Counted from the stretch's first letter, positions 35,227 to 44,814 are shown. The stretch is DNA of 64,000 nt from Bowmanella pacifica (GCF_014645355.1 NZ_BMLS01000004.1:62001-126000), one strand, 5' to 3'. Numbers and translations: made by a program. The notes: generated by a model not told the origin, from the letters alone.

Positions 35227-36702
35227 TTATGTCCTGCTTGGCAAATAATCATGTAATTGCTGGCGCTGAGCAGATGAAAAATACAGCCCCAGCTTGGTAC
35301 GACGCCATAAAATATCCTCTGTGCTTACCGCCCATTCTTGCTCACACAGATAATCCACTTCTTTTTGATACAAACCATGGCCAAAGTGCTGACCTAAATC
35401 AGCCATACTCTGGCACCCGGCTAAAAGGGCATTAGTCAGGCTACCGTATTGTTTGGCATAGCGCTCAAGTACCTTTTTATCCAACCAGCTCCACGTGCCG
35501 GCTAACGCTTTGATAAGGCTGTCGAGATGCTCGAAATCCCCACCCGGCAACGCCGCAGTAGCCGTCCAGGGTCTGCCCATATCAGGGAAGTAAGTGGCCA
35601 GTTTATTTACCGCGGCCTGGGCTAATCGCCTATAGGTGGTGATTTTGCCACCAAATACGGTTAAAAGCGGGGCTCCACTGCTTTCAGCACTTAACTCGAA
35701 GCGGTAATCACGGGTCACTTTGCCGGCCGAATCATGATGATCTTCCAGCAACGGCCTGACCCCGGAATAACTATGTACTATCTGCCCAGCGGTCAATTTG
35801 ACCTTAAAATAGCTGTTTACCACCCCCAGCAAATAATCAATTTCACCCTGACTAATCTGTACCTTTCCCGGATCCCCCTGATAGTCCACTTCGGTGGTGC
35901 CAATCAGCGAAAATTGCTGTTCATAGGGGATAACAAAAACTATCCGTCCATCGGTATGCTGCAAAATGTACGCATAAGATTGGTCGTTAACCCGTGGCAC
36001 AATAATATGACTGCCCTGCACCAGCCGAATGGAGTTCTGTGTGTGCTCCTTCACCCCGTCTTGTAAAAAGCGCCCAACCCAGGGGCCAGCGGCATTCACC
36101 AGGGTTTGGGCACACACTTCTCGTATCTGCCCTGATAAATCAGTCAGCTCTGTGCGCCATACGCCATTTTGCCGTCTTGCTGCAGTGCAGCGGGTTCTAG
36201 GCAAAATCACGGCGCCACGATTACGCGCCTGTTGGGCAACTAAACTCACCAGCCTGGCGTCGTCCACCCAACCATCGGAATACTCAAAGCAGGTGTCTAT
36301 ATCTGGCAGCAATGGACTTTGCTCATCCATTTTAACTCTGGCAGAGGCCGGCAGACTCACCCTGCTGGCCAGATGGTCATATAAAAACAAGCCGGTGCGA
36401 ATCATCCAGGCCGGACGTAAATGAGGCCGATGCGGCAGGCGAAAACGCAGCGGCCGGATAATATGCGGGGCATTTTTAAGCAGTACTTCGCGCTCGGCCA
36501 GGGCATGATGCACCAGGCGAAATTCGTACTGCTCAAGATAACGTAAACCACCGTGAATTAGTTTGCTGCTGGAGGACGAGGTGGCCCAACCCAGGTCCTG
36601 CTGCTCACATAACAAAACCGACAAGCCACGCCCGGCCGCATCGGCAGCAATGCCAACGCCATTAATACCGCCGCCTACCACTAACAGGTCATATTTATCC
36701 AC
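35227..36702 (-). CDS. glpD: Aerobic glycerol-3-phosphate dehydrogenase
   Basis: A membrane-associated FAD enzyme that oxidises sn-glycerol-3-phosphate to dihydroxyacetone phosphate and feeds quinones. The 491-residue protein has the dinucleotide motif VVGGGINGVGIAADAAGRG (about 8-26), then GLRYLEQYEF, the GlpD block YSGVRPLL, and FGGKITTYRRLA. E. coli GlpD is 501 residues. It is divergent from glpK; I found no convincing GlpR operator in the 133-bp gap. Confidence 0.96.
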   Translation of the reverse strand: MDKYDLLVVGGGINGVGIAADAAGRGLSVLLCEQQDLGWATSSSSSKLIHGGLRYLEQYEFRLVHHALAEREVLLKNAPHIIRPLRFRLPHRPHLRPAWMIRTGLFLYDHLASRVSLPASARVKMDEQSPLLPDIDTCFEYSDGWVDDARLVSLVAQQARNRGAVILPRTRCTAARRQNGVWRTELTDLSGQIREVCAQTLVNAAGPWVGRFLQDGVKEHTQNSIRLVQGSHIIVPRVNDQSYAYILQHTDGRIVFVIPYEQQFSLIGTTEVDYQGDPGKVQISQGEIDYLLGVVNSYFKVKLTAGQIVHSYSGVRPLLEDHHDSAGKVTRDYRFELSAESSGAPLLTVFGGKITTYRRLAQAAVNKLATYFPDMGRPWTATAALPGGDFEHLDSLIKALAGTWSWLDKKVLERYAKQYGSLTNALLAGCQSMADLGQHFGHGLYQKEVDYLCEQEWAVSTEDILWRRTKLGLYFSSAQRQQLHDYLPSRT

Positions 36703-36835
36703 CGGCCATTCCTTTTACATTAAGCCCGGTACAGACCCTCAATGTATCCAGATCAATACTCAGTGACAATCCATCAGGGTGCAATTCGCGCCCTACTCGC
36801 ATATGGTTATGACAACCAGATTGACAGGAAACACA

Positions 36836-38323
36836 ATGAGCCGCTATTTGCTTGCCGTTGATCAAGGCACCACCAGTTCCAGGGCTGTATTGGTAGACAC
36901 TCAAGGATGCATCAAGGATATGGTGCAAAGGGATTTTACCCAGCATTATCCAAAGCCAAGCTGGGTAGAACATAACCCCAGAGACTTATGGCATACAGTT
37001 TTGGACTGTTGCCGCCAGTTGCTAAAGGAAAACCAACTGAAAGCCACGGACATTATTGGCCTGGCTATCACCAATCAGCGGGAAACCACGCTGATTTGGG
37101 ATAAACAAAGCGGCGAGCCCATCTACCCGGCTATTGTCTGGCAAGACAGACGCACCGCCGACTACTGCCAGAAATTGGCCGAATCCGATCCAACACTGGA
37201 AGAAAAACTACAGAAGAAAACCGGACTGCTGCTGGACCCTTATTTTTGCGCCAGTAAAATACGCTGGATCCTCGATAATGTGCCAGACGCCAAACAAAAA
37301 GCCGAACAAGGCCAGCTACTGTTTGGCACCGTGGACTGTTACCTGCTTTGGAAGTTAACCGATGGCAAGGTACATGCCACCGATGCCACCAACGCATCCC
37401 GTACCTTGTTATTCGAGATCCACCAGCAAAAATGGGACCCGGAGTTACTAGAACTCTTTGATATTCCCACCAGCCTGCTGCCGCAAGTACAGGACTCGGC
37501 ATACCATTATGGCGAAGTAGACCCACAATGGTTTGGTGGTGCAATTCCTATCCTGGCTATAGCAGGGGACCAGCAAGCCGCATTAGTAGGACAATGCTGT
37601 TTTCAAACCGGCATGGCCAAAAGCACCTATGGCACCGGCTGCTTTTTAATGCTCAACACGGGCGAAAAAGCGCTGCATTCAAAGAATCGCCTGCTCACCA
37701 CCCTAGCCTACCGACTTAACGGCAAACCCACTTATGCCCTTGAAGGCAGTATTTTTATGGCCGGCGCCACCATCCAATGGCTACGGGATGGCTTACATCT
37801 GATTGAACAAGCCGGCGAGTCAGAACAACTGGCCCGCGAGGTGGATATTAATCATGGGGTCTTATTAGTGCCGGCCTTTACCGGCCTGGGCGCACCTTAT
37901 TGGGATCCCGATGCCAGAGGCGCCATTTTGGGCCTGACCCGGGATACCGGCATTAAAGAGATTGTCAGTGCCGGTTTGCAGTCGGTGTGTTATCAAACCA
38001 AAGATCTGCAAAAAGCCATGGAGGCAGACGGTGTGCGCCCGGTCAGCCTCAAGGTGGACGGCGGCATGGTAAAAAACGATTGGCTGATGCAGTTTCTAGC
38101 CGACATGTTGGGCGGTGAAGTACAGCGCAGTAAGGTAAATGAAACCACAGTATTGGGTGTTGCCTACCTGGCCGGGTTGCAAGCCGGTATTTATGACTCG
38201 TTGGAGGATATCGCCAAACGCTGGCAACTGGATAAAGCCTTTAGCCCTAAAATGTCGAAGGATAAAAGAGACGCGCTATATAGCCAATGGCAACAAGGCG
38301 TGAAGCGCATTCAAACGCGCTGA
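36836..38323 (+). CDS. glpK: Glycerol kinase
   Basis: Phosphorylates glycerol with ATP. The 495-residue protein starts [17 protein letters not shown], giving the phosphate loop DQGTTSS (9-15). It also has [36 protein letters not shown], and the C-terminal [19 protein letters not shown] lies upstream of this ATG, and earlier in-frame ATGs add a non-conserved tail. No glpF facilitator is adjacent. A strong terminator follows. Confidence 0.97.
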   Translation: MSRYLLAVDQGTTSSRAVLVDTQGCIKDMVQRDFTQHYPKPSWVEHNPRDLWHTVLDCCRQLLKENQLKATDIIGLAITNQRETTLIWDKQSGEPIYPAIVWQDRRTADYCQKLAESDPTLEEKLQKKTGLLLDPYFCASKIRWILDNVPDAKQKAEQGQLLFGTVDCYLLWKLTDGKVHATDATNASRTLLFEIHQQKWDPELLELFDIPTSLLPQVQDSAYHYGEVDPQWFGGAIPILAIAGDQQAALVGQCCFQTGMAKSTYGTGCFLMLNTGEKALHSKNRLLTTLAYRLNGKPTYALEGSIFMAGATIQWLRDGLHLIEQAGESEQLAREVDINHGVLLVPAFTGLGAPYWDPDARGAILGLTRDTGIKEIVSAGLQSVCYQTKDLQKAMEADGVRPVSLKVDGGMVKNDWLMQFLADMLGGEVQRSKVNETTVLGVAYLAGLQAGIYDSLEDIAKRWQLDKAFSPKMSKDKRDALYSQWQQGVKRIQTR

Positions 38324-38333
38324 CATGAGATAA

Positions 38334-38360
38334 AAAAAGGCCTGTTTTACAGGCCTTTTT
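38334..38360. terminator. Bidirectional terminator glpK / barrel gene
   Basis: A perfect 12-bp inverted repeat (38334-38345 with 38349-38360, loop of 3) with A and T runs lies between the convergent glpK and outer-membrane barrel genes. Confidence 0.92.
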
Positions 38361-38362
38361 AA

Positions 38363-38953
38363 TCAGAAGCGGTAACTCACTCCCACATCCATACTGTTCA
38401 TTTTCAGATCATCCATAGGAATGTGTTTCAACCCTACATTCATTCCCCAACCACTGTCCCAGCGATATTGCCAGCCCGCCTCAAGGTACAGACCCACACC
38501 TGAGTCGTCTGCTAATTTGGTCTTATCACTGCTCAGTTCATAGTCAAAATACTGCAACCCCAACTTACCGTAGATGCTGTTGCGCTCACTTAGTGGGAAC
38601 TTGGCCGTCCCTGCCATCACCAGGCTCGAATACTCCAGATCGTCGGCACCTATACCAAATATGGGTTTACGGTTGTTGCTGCACTCGACATTATCCCGAT
38701 CAATTTTCTTGCAATCCCAGTTACTCGCCTCCGCGCCGCCAATAACGCCAGCTTCCACACCAAACTGCTCGTTCAGGTTGTAATGGTAATAAAGGTAAAA
38801 ATGCCCCACCCCATTCCCATCCTCTTTCGAGCCTTTAAACTTGGCACTGCCGCCACCCAAGGTCAGGCCAATACTGTGAGGGGAGCTTTGGCTTTCCGCC
38901 AGCACTGGCGCACTCGCCAATAACATCAGTGAATATAAAACAGGTTTTAACAT
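38363..38953 (-). CDS. Small outer-membrane beta-barrel protein
   Basis: This 196-residue protein has a signal peptide (about 1-19, PVLA) and alternating amphipathic strands (HFYLYYHYNL, YGKLGLQYFDYEL, GLYLEAGWQYRW). It ends in the outer-membrane signature Phe of VGVSYRF. It is consistent with an eight-stranded OmpA/OmpW-like barrel. Two cysteines (DCKK and VECS) in a loop may pair. Function and ligand are unknown. The monocistronic gene ends at a shared terminator. Confidence 0.8.
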   Translation of the reverse strand: MLKPVLYSLMLLASAPVLAESQSSPHSIGLTLGGGSAKFKGSKEDGNGVGHFYLYYHYNLNEQFGVEAGVIGGAEASNWDCKKIDRDNVECSNNRKPIFGIGADDLEYSSLVMAGTAKFPLSERNSIYGKLGLQYFDYELSSDKTKLADDSGVGLYLEAGWQYRWDSGWGMNVGLKHIPMDDLKMNSMDVGVSYRF

Positions 38954-39104
38954 AGCGTGTCTCCTTATGTGTGGGAGACAGTGTGCAGCCTATTCAATAA
39001 AAGGTCTGTGAGCGGCCTGTAGCGAAGATGTCCAAGCGCGTTGGAATTTGTAAAAATCTGCGTCTGATAGTTGAACCGCTTTGTCCAGGCAAGTCACTTA
39101 CAGG

Positions 39105-39170
39105 ACTTTGCAATCCCGGCCCTTAGCCGGGTGAGAGTCTCTGGCACAGCCATAAAGAAAAAGCCCCGGT
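39105..39170. repeat. Partial repeat copy 1
   Basis: About 66 bp match the 3' part of the larger repeat copies: the CCGG hairpin around 39117-39132, then GAGAGTCT, and the left arm of the tRNA-Phe terminator (AAAGAAAAAGCCCCGGT). The right arm of the terminator is missing. Confidence 0.8.
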
Positions 39171-39200
39171 TTGTCGCGCTATTGGATGTATGCCAAACAA

Positions 39201-39237
39201 GGCGGAATGCTCGCCCCATCCCTGGGACTCGGCCTAA
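39201..39237. repeat. 37-bp direct repeat, copy A
   Basis: The 37 bases from GGCGGAATGCTCG onward are identical to 39446-39482. The first bases resemble the T-arm end of the nearby tRNA-Phe read on the same strand. Confidence 0.85.
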
Positions 39238-39240
39238 CTA

Positions 39241-39412
39241 CTGAAGGTTGATCAGATCGCAGATATTAGAGGCGGACAAGATTGCCAGGAGCAATCTTGA
39301 ACATCCGCAGGATGGCCCGCAGGGCAAAGTGCAGGGAGGCACTTTGCAATCGAACCCGGCCCATAGCCGGGTGAGAGTCTTTGGCGCAGCCATAAAGAAA
39401 AAGCCCCGGTCA
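39241..39412. repeat. 172-bp direct repeat, copy 2
   Basis: Aligns without gaps to 39664-39835 with about 8 mismatches by eye (about 95 percent identity). It contains three clear hairpins: 39277-39299 (9 bp), 39324-39347 (9 bp) and 39355-39371 (6 bp). It ends with the left arm of the tRNA-Phe terminator, but the right arm is lost. Confidence 0.9.
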
Positions 39413-39445
39413 AAATAGTTAATTGGGCAGTTGAAGGGTTATTGA

Positions 39446-39482
39446 GGCGGAATGCTCGCCCCATCCCTGGGACTCGGCCTAA
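39446..39482. repeat. 37-bp direct repeat, copy B
   Basis: Identical to 39201-39237. Confidence 0.85.
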
Positions 39483-39660
39483 AGGCCCGCCCTCCGGGCG
39501 TCCAAAAATGCTCCAGGCATTTTTGTATTCCGAGCTCCCTGCTCTCCACCCTGCGGGCCATCGTCGTACCTCCGATGTTCAAACTTGTTCCCGACAAATT
39601 TGTCGAACCGCGGTGGTTCTCATCCACCTTATGGAGCGCATAAAACAAAAGGCCCCTTTA
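39483..39660. repeat. Diverged, inverted relative of the 172-bp repeat
   Basis: The core CCCTGCGGGCCATC near 39549-39562 is the reverse complement of the core GATGGCCCGCAGGG in the 172-bp copies. Flanking hairpins occupy the same places with different stem bases: 39504-39524 (8 bp) and around 39580-39600. More hairpins occur at 39485-39499 and 39605-39619. Confidence 0.6.
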
Positions 39661-39663
39661 TAG

Positions 39664-39835
39664 CTGAAGGTTGATCAGATCGCAGATGTTAGAGGCGGAC
39701 AAGATTGCCAGGAGCAATCTTGGACATCCGGAGGATGGCCCGCAGGGCAAAGTGCAGGGAGGCACTTTGCAATCGAACTCGGCACTTAGCCGGGTGAGAG
39801 TCTCTGGCACAGCCATAAAGAAAAAGCCCCGGTCA
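39664..39835. repeat. 172-bp direct repeat, copy 3
   Basis: The copy nearest tRNA-Phe. It runs into the intact terminator of the tRNA gene, so this is probably the parental arrangement from which copies 1 and 2 derive. Confidence 0.9.
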
Positions 39836-39855
39836 TAGACCGGGGCTTTTTCTTT
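39817..39855 (-). terminator. Terminator of tRNA-Phe
   Basis: A perfect 18-bp stem (39817-39834 with 39838-39855, loop of 3) has a GC core and flanking A/T runs, 7 nt beyond the tRNA CCA end. Confidence 0.92.
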
Positions 39856-39862
39856 ACTAGGA

Positions 39863-39938
39863 TGGTGCCCAGAGGCGGAATCGAACCACCGACACGGGGA
39901 TTTTCAATCCCCTGCTCTACCGACTGAGCTATCTGGGC
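39863..39938 (-). tRNA. tRNA-Phe (GAA)
   Basis: The 76-nt gene folds as a standard cloverleaf: acceptor GCCCAGA paired with TCTGGGC, D-loop AGCTCAGTCGGTAGAGC, anticodon stem GGGGA/TCCCC around TTGAAAA with anticodon GAA, and T-loop GGTTCGATTCC. The 3' CCA is encoded. It is close to E. coli tRNA-Phe. The repeats lie downstream of it. Confidence 0.98.
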
Positions 39939-40124
39939 AAATTCGGTTAACTGACCGGCCTTTCTGGCCGTGCCGTTGTGGGTGCGTATTAAACGGATTC
40001 CGGCATACTAAGTCAACTCCTTTTTTGCACTTTTATTGCCTTTCTTGTTCAAATGAATAGAAATCAACCAAAGCGCTGAGTTTATGCTCGTTATCCGTTG
40101 TTTATCCTTTAACGCTGTCCCACT

Positions 40125-40397
40125 TTAGGCGCTGGGAGGCACGTAGCCTTCGATTTCCACGTCTTTGCCTTCAAACAGAAACTGCACCATTTGCTGTTCC
40201 AAAAAGCGACGATCATCAGCATTCATCATATTGAGCTTCTTCTCATTAATCAGCATGGTCTGTTTTTTTTGCCACAGCGCCCAGGCTTCTTTGCAAATAT
40301 TGTCAAAGATGCGCTTGCCCAGTTCCCCGGGATAGAGCTGAAAATCCAGACCATCGGCATCTTTTTTCAGGTACTGACAATAAACCGTGCGACTCAT
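40125..40397 (-). CDS. yggX: Oxidative damage / Fe(II)-trafficking protein YggX
   Basis: This 90-residue cytosolic protein has the family-defining start [19 protein letters not shown] and the PGELGKRIF and [20 protein letters not shown] segments. YggX protects Fe-S clusters under oxidative stress and may handle iron. It is 40 nt downstream of mutY on the same strand, the conserved mutY-yggX pair. MutY itself contains an Fe-S cluster, which may explain the linkage. Confidence 0.97.
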   Translation of the reverse strand: MSRTVYCQYLKKDADGLDFQLYPGELGKRIFDNICKEAWALWQKKQTMLINEKKLNMMNADDRRFLEQQMVQFLFEGKDVEIEGYVPPSA

Positions 40398-40437
40398 ACT
40401 ATCCTCTCTCGCAAAGCGGCATCGGGCCGCGTGGGTG

Positions 40438-41493
40438 CTATTTTTGTTGCAGTGTACTAAAAAGCGCTTTGGTTGGCGCGGCCAATCCCACGTTGGCGGG
40501 ATTATCCAGGTTATACCAAAGCAATGGCTGCTCTTGCACTTCTTGCGCCTGAGGTGCGTTTGTCAATTCCAGCAGCATGGGCCGTATATCCAAATGGAAA
40601 TGGCTGAAGGTATGGCGAAAGCCCGGTATTTCCGTCAGGCGAAAGTCGGTCAGGCCCAGCGTTCTGGCTTTTTCAGCAATATCACTGTCCTGTTCCACCT
40701 CAAAAAATCCCCATAGTCCGCCCCATAAGCCGGCCGGCGGGCGTTTATATATCAGCACCTGTTCCTGCCATTTGGGCAGCAACATAATAGTGTTACGCAC
40801 AGGGATGGCTTTTTTAGCTTTCTTACCGGGGAAATCCGTCGGTCTGCCCAGAGCGTTGGCGGCACAATCAGCCGCAACCGGGCACTCACCACATTTAGGC
40901 TTACTGCGGGTACATAAGGTAGCGCCCATATCCATCATGGCCTGGGTATAATCGCCGGTTCTGCTGACCGGGGTAAGCTGCTCAGCCAATTCCCACAGCT
41001 GATTTTCCACTTTTTTCTCCCCCGGCCAGCCGCTGATGGCGGCGTAACGGCCCAACACCCGCTTAACGTTACCGTCCAAAATGGCATGACTCTGCCCACA
41101 GGCCAGCGACAAAATAGCCGCCGCTGTGGAGCGACCAATACCCGGCAATGCCATCATGGCATCCAAAGAAGTTGGGAACTGCCCCTGATACTGGTCCCGC
41201 ACCTGCTGGGCGGCTTTTTGCAGATTGCGCGCCCTGGCGTAATAGCCAAGGCCGGCCCAGTGGTGCAGTACTTCATCCTGAGGTGCATCCGCCAGACTTT
41301 GTACATCGGGGAAGCGCGCCATAAAACGCTGGTAAAAAGGGATCACTGTGGTGACCTGGGTTTGCTGCAGCATAATTTCCGACACCCATACCGAATATGG
41401 GGTCTTACTCTGCTGCCAGGGCAGATCTTTACGACCATGCACATCAAACCAGGCCAGAATTTTATCGGCAAACTGAATAGGGGTAGAAGACAA
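40438..41493 (-). CDS. mutY: Adenine DNA glycosylase MutY
   Basis: Removes adenine mispaired with 8-oxoguanine. The 351-residue protein has [13 protein letters not shown] (helix-hairpin-helix), the catalytic-Asp segment [11 protein letters not shown], the 4Fe-4S ligands C-X6-C-X2-C-X5-C in the [11 protein letters not shown] region, and a C-terminal NUDIX-like domain. There is no early ATG. I choose TTG 41493 because AGGA lies 7 nt upstream and the N-terminus then aligns with E. coli MutY; a TTG at 41526 would add 11 residues without a ribosome site. Confidence 0.93.
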   Translation of the reverse strand: MSSTPIQFADKILAWFDVHGRKDLPWQQSKTPYSVWVSEIMLQQTQVTTVIPFYQRFMARFPDVQSLADAPQDEVLHHWAGLGYYARARNLQKAAQQVRDQYQGQFPTSLDAMMALPGIGRSTAAAILSLACGQSHAILDGNVKRVLGRYAAISGWPGEKKVENQLWELAEQLTPVSRTGDYTQAMMDMGATLCTRSKPKCGECPVAADCAANALGRPTDFPGKKAKKAIPVRNTIMLLPKWQEQVLIYKRPPAGLWGGLWGFFEVEQDSDIAEKARTLGLTDFRLTEIPGFRHTFSHFHLDIRPMLLELTNAPQAQEVQEQPLLWYNLDNPANVGLAAPTKALFSTLQQK

Positions 41494-41567
41494 GCAAAGA
41501 TCCTGATTACTGCTCAATTCGTTCAAGCTGCTATGATAGCAAGCAAATCACACCATACCTCAAGCCC

Positions 41568-42266
41568 ATGATGCATTCTTTTCCCGTTGTCTTCTTTCCC
41601 GGTACCCAATGTGATGAAAGGTTATGGCTGCCATTATGGCGTGAAATGCATATTCACGAGCGCCGTTACGTGCCCCTGCAATGGGCCGAGACCCTGGAGC
41701 AAATGGATGGCCTGAGCCAGCATGCGGTGGGCGAGGACAAGGTGCACCTGGTGGCGTTTTCCATGGGCGGCTATCTGGCCAGTCGCTTCGCCCTGGCTCA
41801 TCCCCAACAAATCGCCTCACTGACCTTAATAGGCTTTTGCTCGGCAGGGCTTGAAGAGCGCGAACTTAAACAGCGCCAACTTATTATCAACGCTCTGGAA
41901 AAAGGCCAATTCCGCCCTATGTCAAACGAACGGCTGAGTATGATGGTACATCCGCACAGCCCTAACCGTCAGATGGCCGAGCAGACCATCAGGGAGATGG
42001 AGCAAGACTTGGGCGCGTCGGTGCTGAAGTATCATTTGATGGCCGCATCAAACCGGCCGGATCTCACCCCAGCCCTGGCCAAGGCGCCTTTCCCCATTTA
42101 TATCATTGCCGCCGAGCAAGACCAGGTGGCACAACTAAGTAAGATGCAGGCCATGCATCAGGGCATCCCTCAGGCCAGCCTGAAGGTATTTGCTGATGCC
42201 GGTCATATGTTGCCTTTGGAACAGCCCCAATTGCTGGCCGCAGAACTTGCTCAGCGCCTTGCCTAA
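41568..42266 (+). CDS. Alpha/beta hydrolase
   Basis: This 232-residue protein has the nucleophile elbow AFSMGG (G-X-S-X-G-like, Ser in FSMGG), a preceding oxyanion strand VVFFPGTQCD, and the catalytic-His segment DAGHMLPLEQP. A likely acid is in IIAAEQDQV. The substrate cannot be inferred. It lies divergently 74 bp from mutY and precedes trmB on the same strand, with an 86-nt gap; no functional link with tRNA methylation is evident. Confidence 0.85.
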   Translation: MMHSFPVVFFPGTQCDERLWLPLWREMHIHERRYVPLQWAETLEQMDGLSQHAVGEDKVHLVAFSMGGYLASRFALAHPQQIASLTLIGFCSAGLEERELKQRQLIINALEKGQFRPMSNERLSMMVHPHSPNRQMAEQTIREMEQDLGASVLKYHLMAASNRPDLTPALAKAPFPIYIIAAEQDQVAQLSKMQAMHQGIPQASLKVFADAGHMLPLEQPQLLAAELAQRLA

Positions 42267-42352
42267 TACATGGATATTGCTTAACCAACAAGGCATAATA
42301 CGCGCCCTTTTTTCAGCCAGGCGGCACGCCATTTACAGCAGAGATAAACAGT

Positions 42353-43069
42353 ATGAGTGATCAGCAAAACCCACAACCCGAAAAAGAAGGGGTTTATCTT
42401 CGCCAAATTCGCAGCTTCGTTAAACGCGAGGGGCGTTTAACCAAAGGCCAGGCACGCGCTATTGAGGCAAACTGGCCAAGCATGGGGCTGAGTGTCGACA
42501 ATGGCATGCTGGACTTTAGCCAAGTATTTGGCCGCCAGGCGCCGGTGGTACTGGAAATCGGTTTTGGTATGGGTAAGTCGCTGGTAGAAATGGCCGCCGC
42601 CGAGCCGGATAAAGATTTTATCGGTATCGAAGTACACCGCCCTGGCATTGGTGCCTGTCTGGCAGATGCCGAAGCTGCGGGTCTTAAGAATCTGCGCGTT
42701 TTTGAACATGACGCGGTGGAAGTACTGGCGCAGTGTATTCCAGATGCCAGCCTGGCCCGTATGCAATTGTACTTCCCGGATCCCTGGCATAAAGCCCGTC
42801 ACCATAAACGCCGTATCGTACAGCCCGAATTTGCTCAGAAGGTGCGTCAGAAACTCGCCATCGGCGGGGTATGGCATATGGCTACCGATTGGGAAAACTA
42901 CGCCGAGCATATGCTGGAGGTTATGAGCCAGGCCAAAGGTTATAACAACCAATCTGTCAGCCAGGATTACGTGCCAAGACCGGATTTTCGCCCCCTGACC
43001 AAGTTTGAACAACGCGGCCACCGCCTGGGGCATGGAGTGTGGGATTTGATGTTTGAGAGGATCGCCTGA
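42353..43069 (+). CDS. trmB: tRNA (guanine-N7-)-methyltransferase
   Basis: Methylates G46 of tRNA to m7G. The 238-residue protein has the SAM motif [17 protein letters not shown] (near 63-79), [15 protein letters not shown], and the TrmB signature [15 protein letters not shown]. The ending [16 protein letters not shown] is typical. Its stop overlaps the rsmC start by 1 nt, so the two rRNA/tRNA methylases are translationally coupled. Confidence 0.97.
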   Translation: MSDQQNPQPEKEGVYLRQIRSFVKREGRLTKGQARAIEANWPSMGLSVDNGMLDFSQVFGRQAPVVLEIGFGMGKSLVEMAAAEPDKDFIGIEVHRPGIGACLADAEAAGLKNLRVFEHDAVEVLAQCIPDASLARMQLYFPDPWHKARHHKRRIVQPEFAQKVRQKLAIGGVWHMATDWENYAEHMLEVMSQAKGYNNQSVSQDYVPRPDFRPLTKFEQRGHRLGHGVWDLMFERIA

Positions 43070-44088
43070 TGCTAAGCGCCCCCAGTCAATTATTGCTAAG
43101 AAATGCCGAGCACTTTAGTCAGGGCCGCTGGTTGCTGGTTAACCCCGAGGACGCGCAGATTTTCCGCGAACTGGGCGAGGCTGCTTTGTTCGGTTTCCAT
43201 CAGTATTTCGATATTTACCAGCAGGCCTGCCAAAGTACAGGCGAGCAGCAACACCATTTTGGCCCGGATTACCCTTGTGAAGCCAAATTTGATGGCATTG
43301 TAATTTACATGCCCAAGGCCAAGGAACAAGCACAAATGCTCATCGCTAACCTGGCCCATTGCCTGGTGCCGGGCGGTCAGATGCTGCTGGTAGGTGACAA
43401 CAAAGGCGGCGTTAAAAGTGCGCCCAAGCTATTAGCGGGTTACGCAGAGCATTGCAATAAGCTCGACTCAGCCCGCCACTGCGCTTTGTTTGGGGCGATT
43501 TTAGATAAACCTACCAAGGCATTCAGCCTTACGCAGTGGCTGAAAAAAACCGAGCTGAAAGTAGCAAACCAAAGTCTAACCATCAGCTTTCTGCCCGGCG
43601 TTTTCAGTCAGGGCAGCCTGGATCCTGCTACCCGTTTATTACTGGAACAGGTCACTAAAGTGCCAGGCGGTCAGGTGCTGGACTTTGGCTGCGGCGCCGG
43701 TGTTATTGGCTGTTATCTGGGTAAACTTAATCCAGATACCAAGGTGGTGATGTCTGATGTCAGCGCCCTGGCACTCTACTGCGCCAAGCTAAGTGCCGAG
43801 GACAACGGTGTTCAGGCAGACGTTATCGCCAGCCATGGCTTAAACGAACTGAAAGGACCGTTTTCCGCTGTCTACACCAACCCGCCTTTTCACACTGGCC
43901 TGCAAACCGACTACCAGGTAAGCGAAGACTTTATCCGTCAGGTTCCAGCCAAAATGAGCCCTAATGCCCGCTTATATATGGTGGCGAACAGCTTCCTGAA
44001 GTATCCGCCGCTGCTGGAGAAAAGTTTCGGTCAGGTACAATGGTTAGCCGATACACCTAAATTCAGGGTATACGGCTGCCAACGTTAA
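43069..44088 (+). CDS. rsmC: 16S rRNA (guanine1207-N2)-methyltransferase
   Basis: A 339-residue protein with two tandem methyltransferase-fold halves, as in E. coli RsmC (343 residues). The N-terminal half lacks a full SAM motif. The C-terminal half has QVLDFGCGAGVIGCYLG (near 203-219) and the catalytic TNPPFHTG. It modifies G1207 in 30S subunits. It is coupled to trmB by a 1-nt overlap and followed by a GC-rich hairpin. Confidence 0.95.
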   Translation: MLSAPSQLLLRNAEHFSQGRWLLVNPEDAQIFRELGEAALFGFHQYFDIYQQACQSTGEQQHHFGPDYPCEAKFDGIVIYMPKAKEQAQMLIANLAHCLVPGGQMLLVGDNKGGVKSAPKLLAGYAEHCNKLDSARHCALFGAILDKPTKAFSLTQWLKKTELKVANQSLTISFLPGVFSQGSLDPATRLLLEQVTKVPGGQVLDFGCGAGVIGCYLGKLNPDTKVVMSDVSALALYCAKLSAEDNGVQADVIASHGLNELKGPFSAVYTNPPFHTGLQTDYQVSEDFIRQVPAKMSPNARLYMVANSFLKYPPLLEKSFGQVQWLADTPKFRVYGCQR

Positions 44089-44096
44089 ATTCACAG

Positions 44097-44117
44097 GCCG
44101 CACCGATTTGGTGCGGC
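44097..44117 (+). terminator. Hairpin after rsmC
   Basis: An 8-bp perfect stem (44097-44104 with 44110-44117, loop of 5) starts 9 nt after the stop codon. No T run follows, so it may stabilise the 3' end rather than terminate. Confidence 0.5.
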
Positions 44118-44324
44118 ACTGCCCTACCACCGCACAATTCACGCCTTTCACCAGATTTTCATCCGTCATTAATCAAATTGTCATAGCCCTTGGCTAGGCT
44201 GCAGGCCTTTGATTGTCTGGCCATTTGCCAAAATGCCAAGCCAGCCATACAGGCTTTGGCATTGAACTTGATTGCAGTAAAAGCGGCACGACACAGATCC
44301 TGTCGTTTCTTGGAGGAAATCCAC

Positions 44325-44561
44325 ATGTCAGATGCACTTCTTGTCCCTTTCAGGTTCGGTCAGAGCGCCACCGTTAAGGCCATTGAAAACAATATCTGCG
44401 AACTGGAGTTAAGGGTGGATCTTTGCAATGAGTTGATTCGCGAAGAACCGGAGTTTCGCTATTTTCATGAATTGGAAAGGGACGCCCTGTTGCAACAGAT
44501 CAACGAGCAGCGTTTTCGGTTATCCAGACTAAGCAGACCAACGCTTCGTATATCGGCCTGA
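44325..44561 (+). CDS. Small protein of unknown function
   Basis: This protein of 78 residues is preceded by a near-perfect Shine-Dalgarno (TTGGAGGAAAT) ending 5 nt before ATG 44325, which strongly supports this start over any upstream one. The sequence is charged and helical from about residue 15, with Leu/Arg spacing (ELELRVDLCNELIREEPEFRYFHELERDALLQQI) suggesting an amphipathic coiled coil. No signal peptide or membrane segment. I do not recognise the family. Confidence 0.65.
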   Translation: MSDALLVPFRFGQSATVKAIENNICELELRVDLCNELIREEPEFRYFHELERDALLQQINEQRFRLSRLSRPTLRISA

Positions 44562-44814
44562 CGTGACGCAGTTTCCAGGGAAGTTTAGCTCAGGGACAGA
44601 GCCATCTGCGCACCGTCGTCGGTACCTCTCCATTTCGGGCATTTCTTGCTTGAAATAATGACAGCTGCGCTTTGCCGCTTGGCGACTTTGTCTATACTCC
44701 TAATCTGAGTCTGGTCGGCTGCCATGGTGGGTTTTGTAGTTACAGGACGTTTTCTGCCACCTTGGGCTGACATGGGCAAAGTGCAGTTTTATCCAACCGG
44801 ACGATGGAGATACC

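Larger units (their letters stand above)
38954..39862. other. Gene-free region with degenerate repeats downstream of tRNA-Phe
   Basis: About 900 bp without a credible gene. 38954-39104 shows nothing definite beyond the upstream region of the barrel gene. From 39105 it is filled with direct and inverted repeats, hairpins and partial copies of the tRNA terminator. Short reading frames here lie inside the repeats and lack family-like content, so I do not call them. Confidence 0.75.

Noticed and set aside
36703..36835. GlpR operators between glpD and glpK
   Set aside because: No sequence close to the GlpR consensus was found by eye; glycerol-3-phosphate control is possible but not shown.
39241..39660. 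Several reading frames of 60-75 codons on both strands in the repeat region
   Set aside because: They lie entirely inside repeats and hairpins, have no family-like sequence, and change content between the copies.
39105..39835. CRISPR array or integrated element at tRNA-Phe
   Set aside because: Repeat units are long and unevenly spaced without spacers. There is no cas gene, integrase or exact duplication of the tRNA 3' end as an att site.
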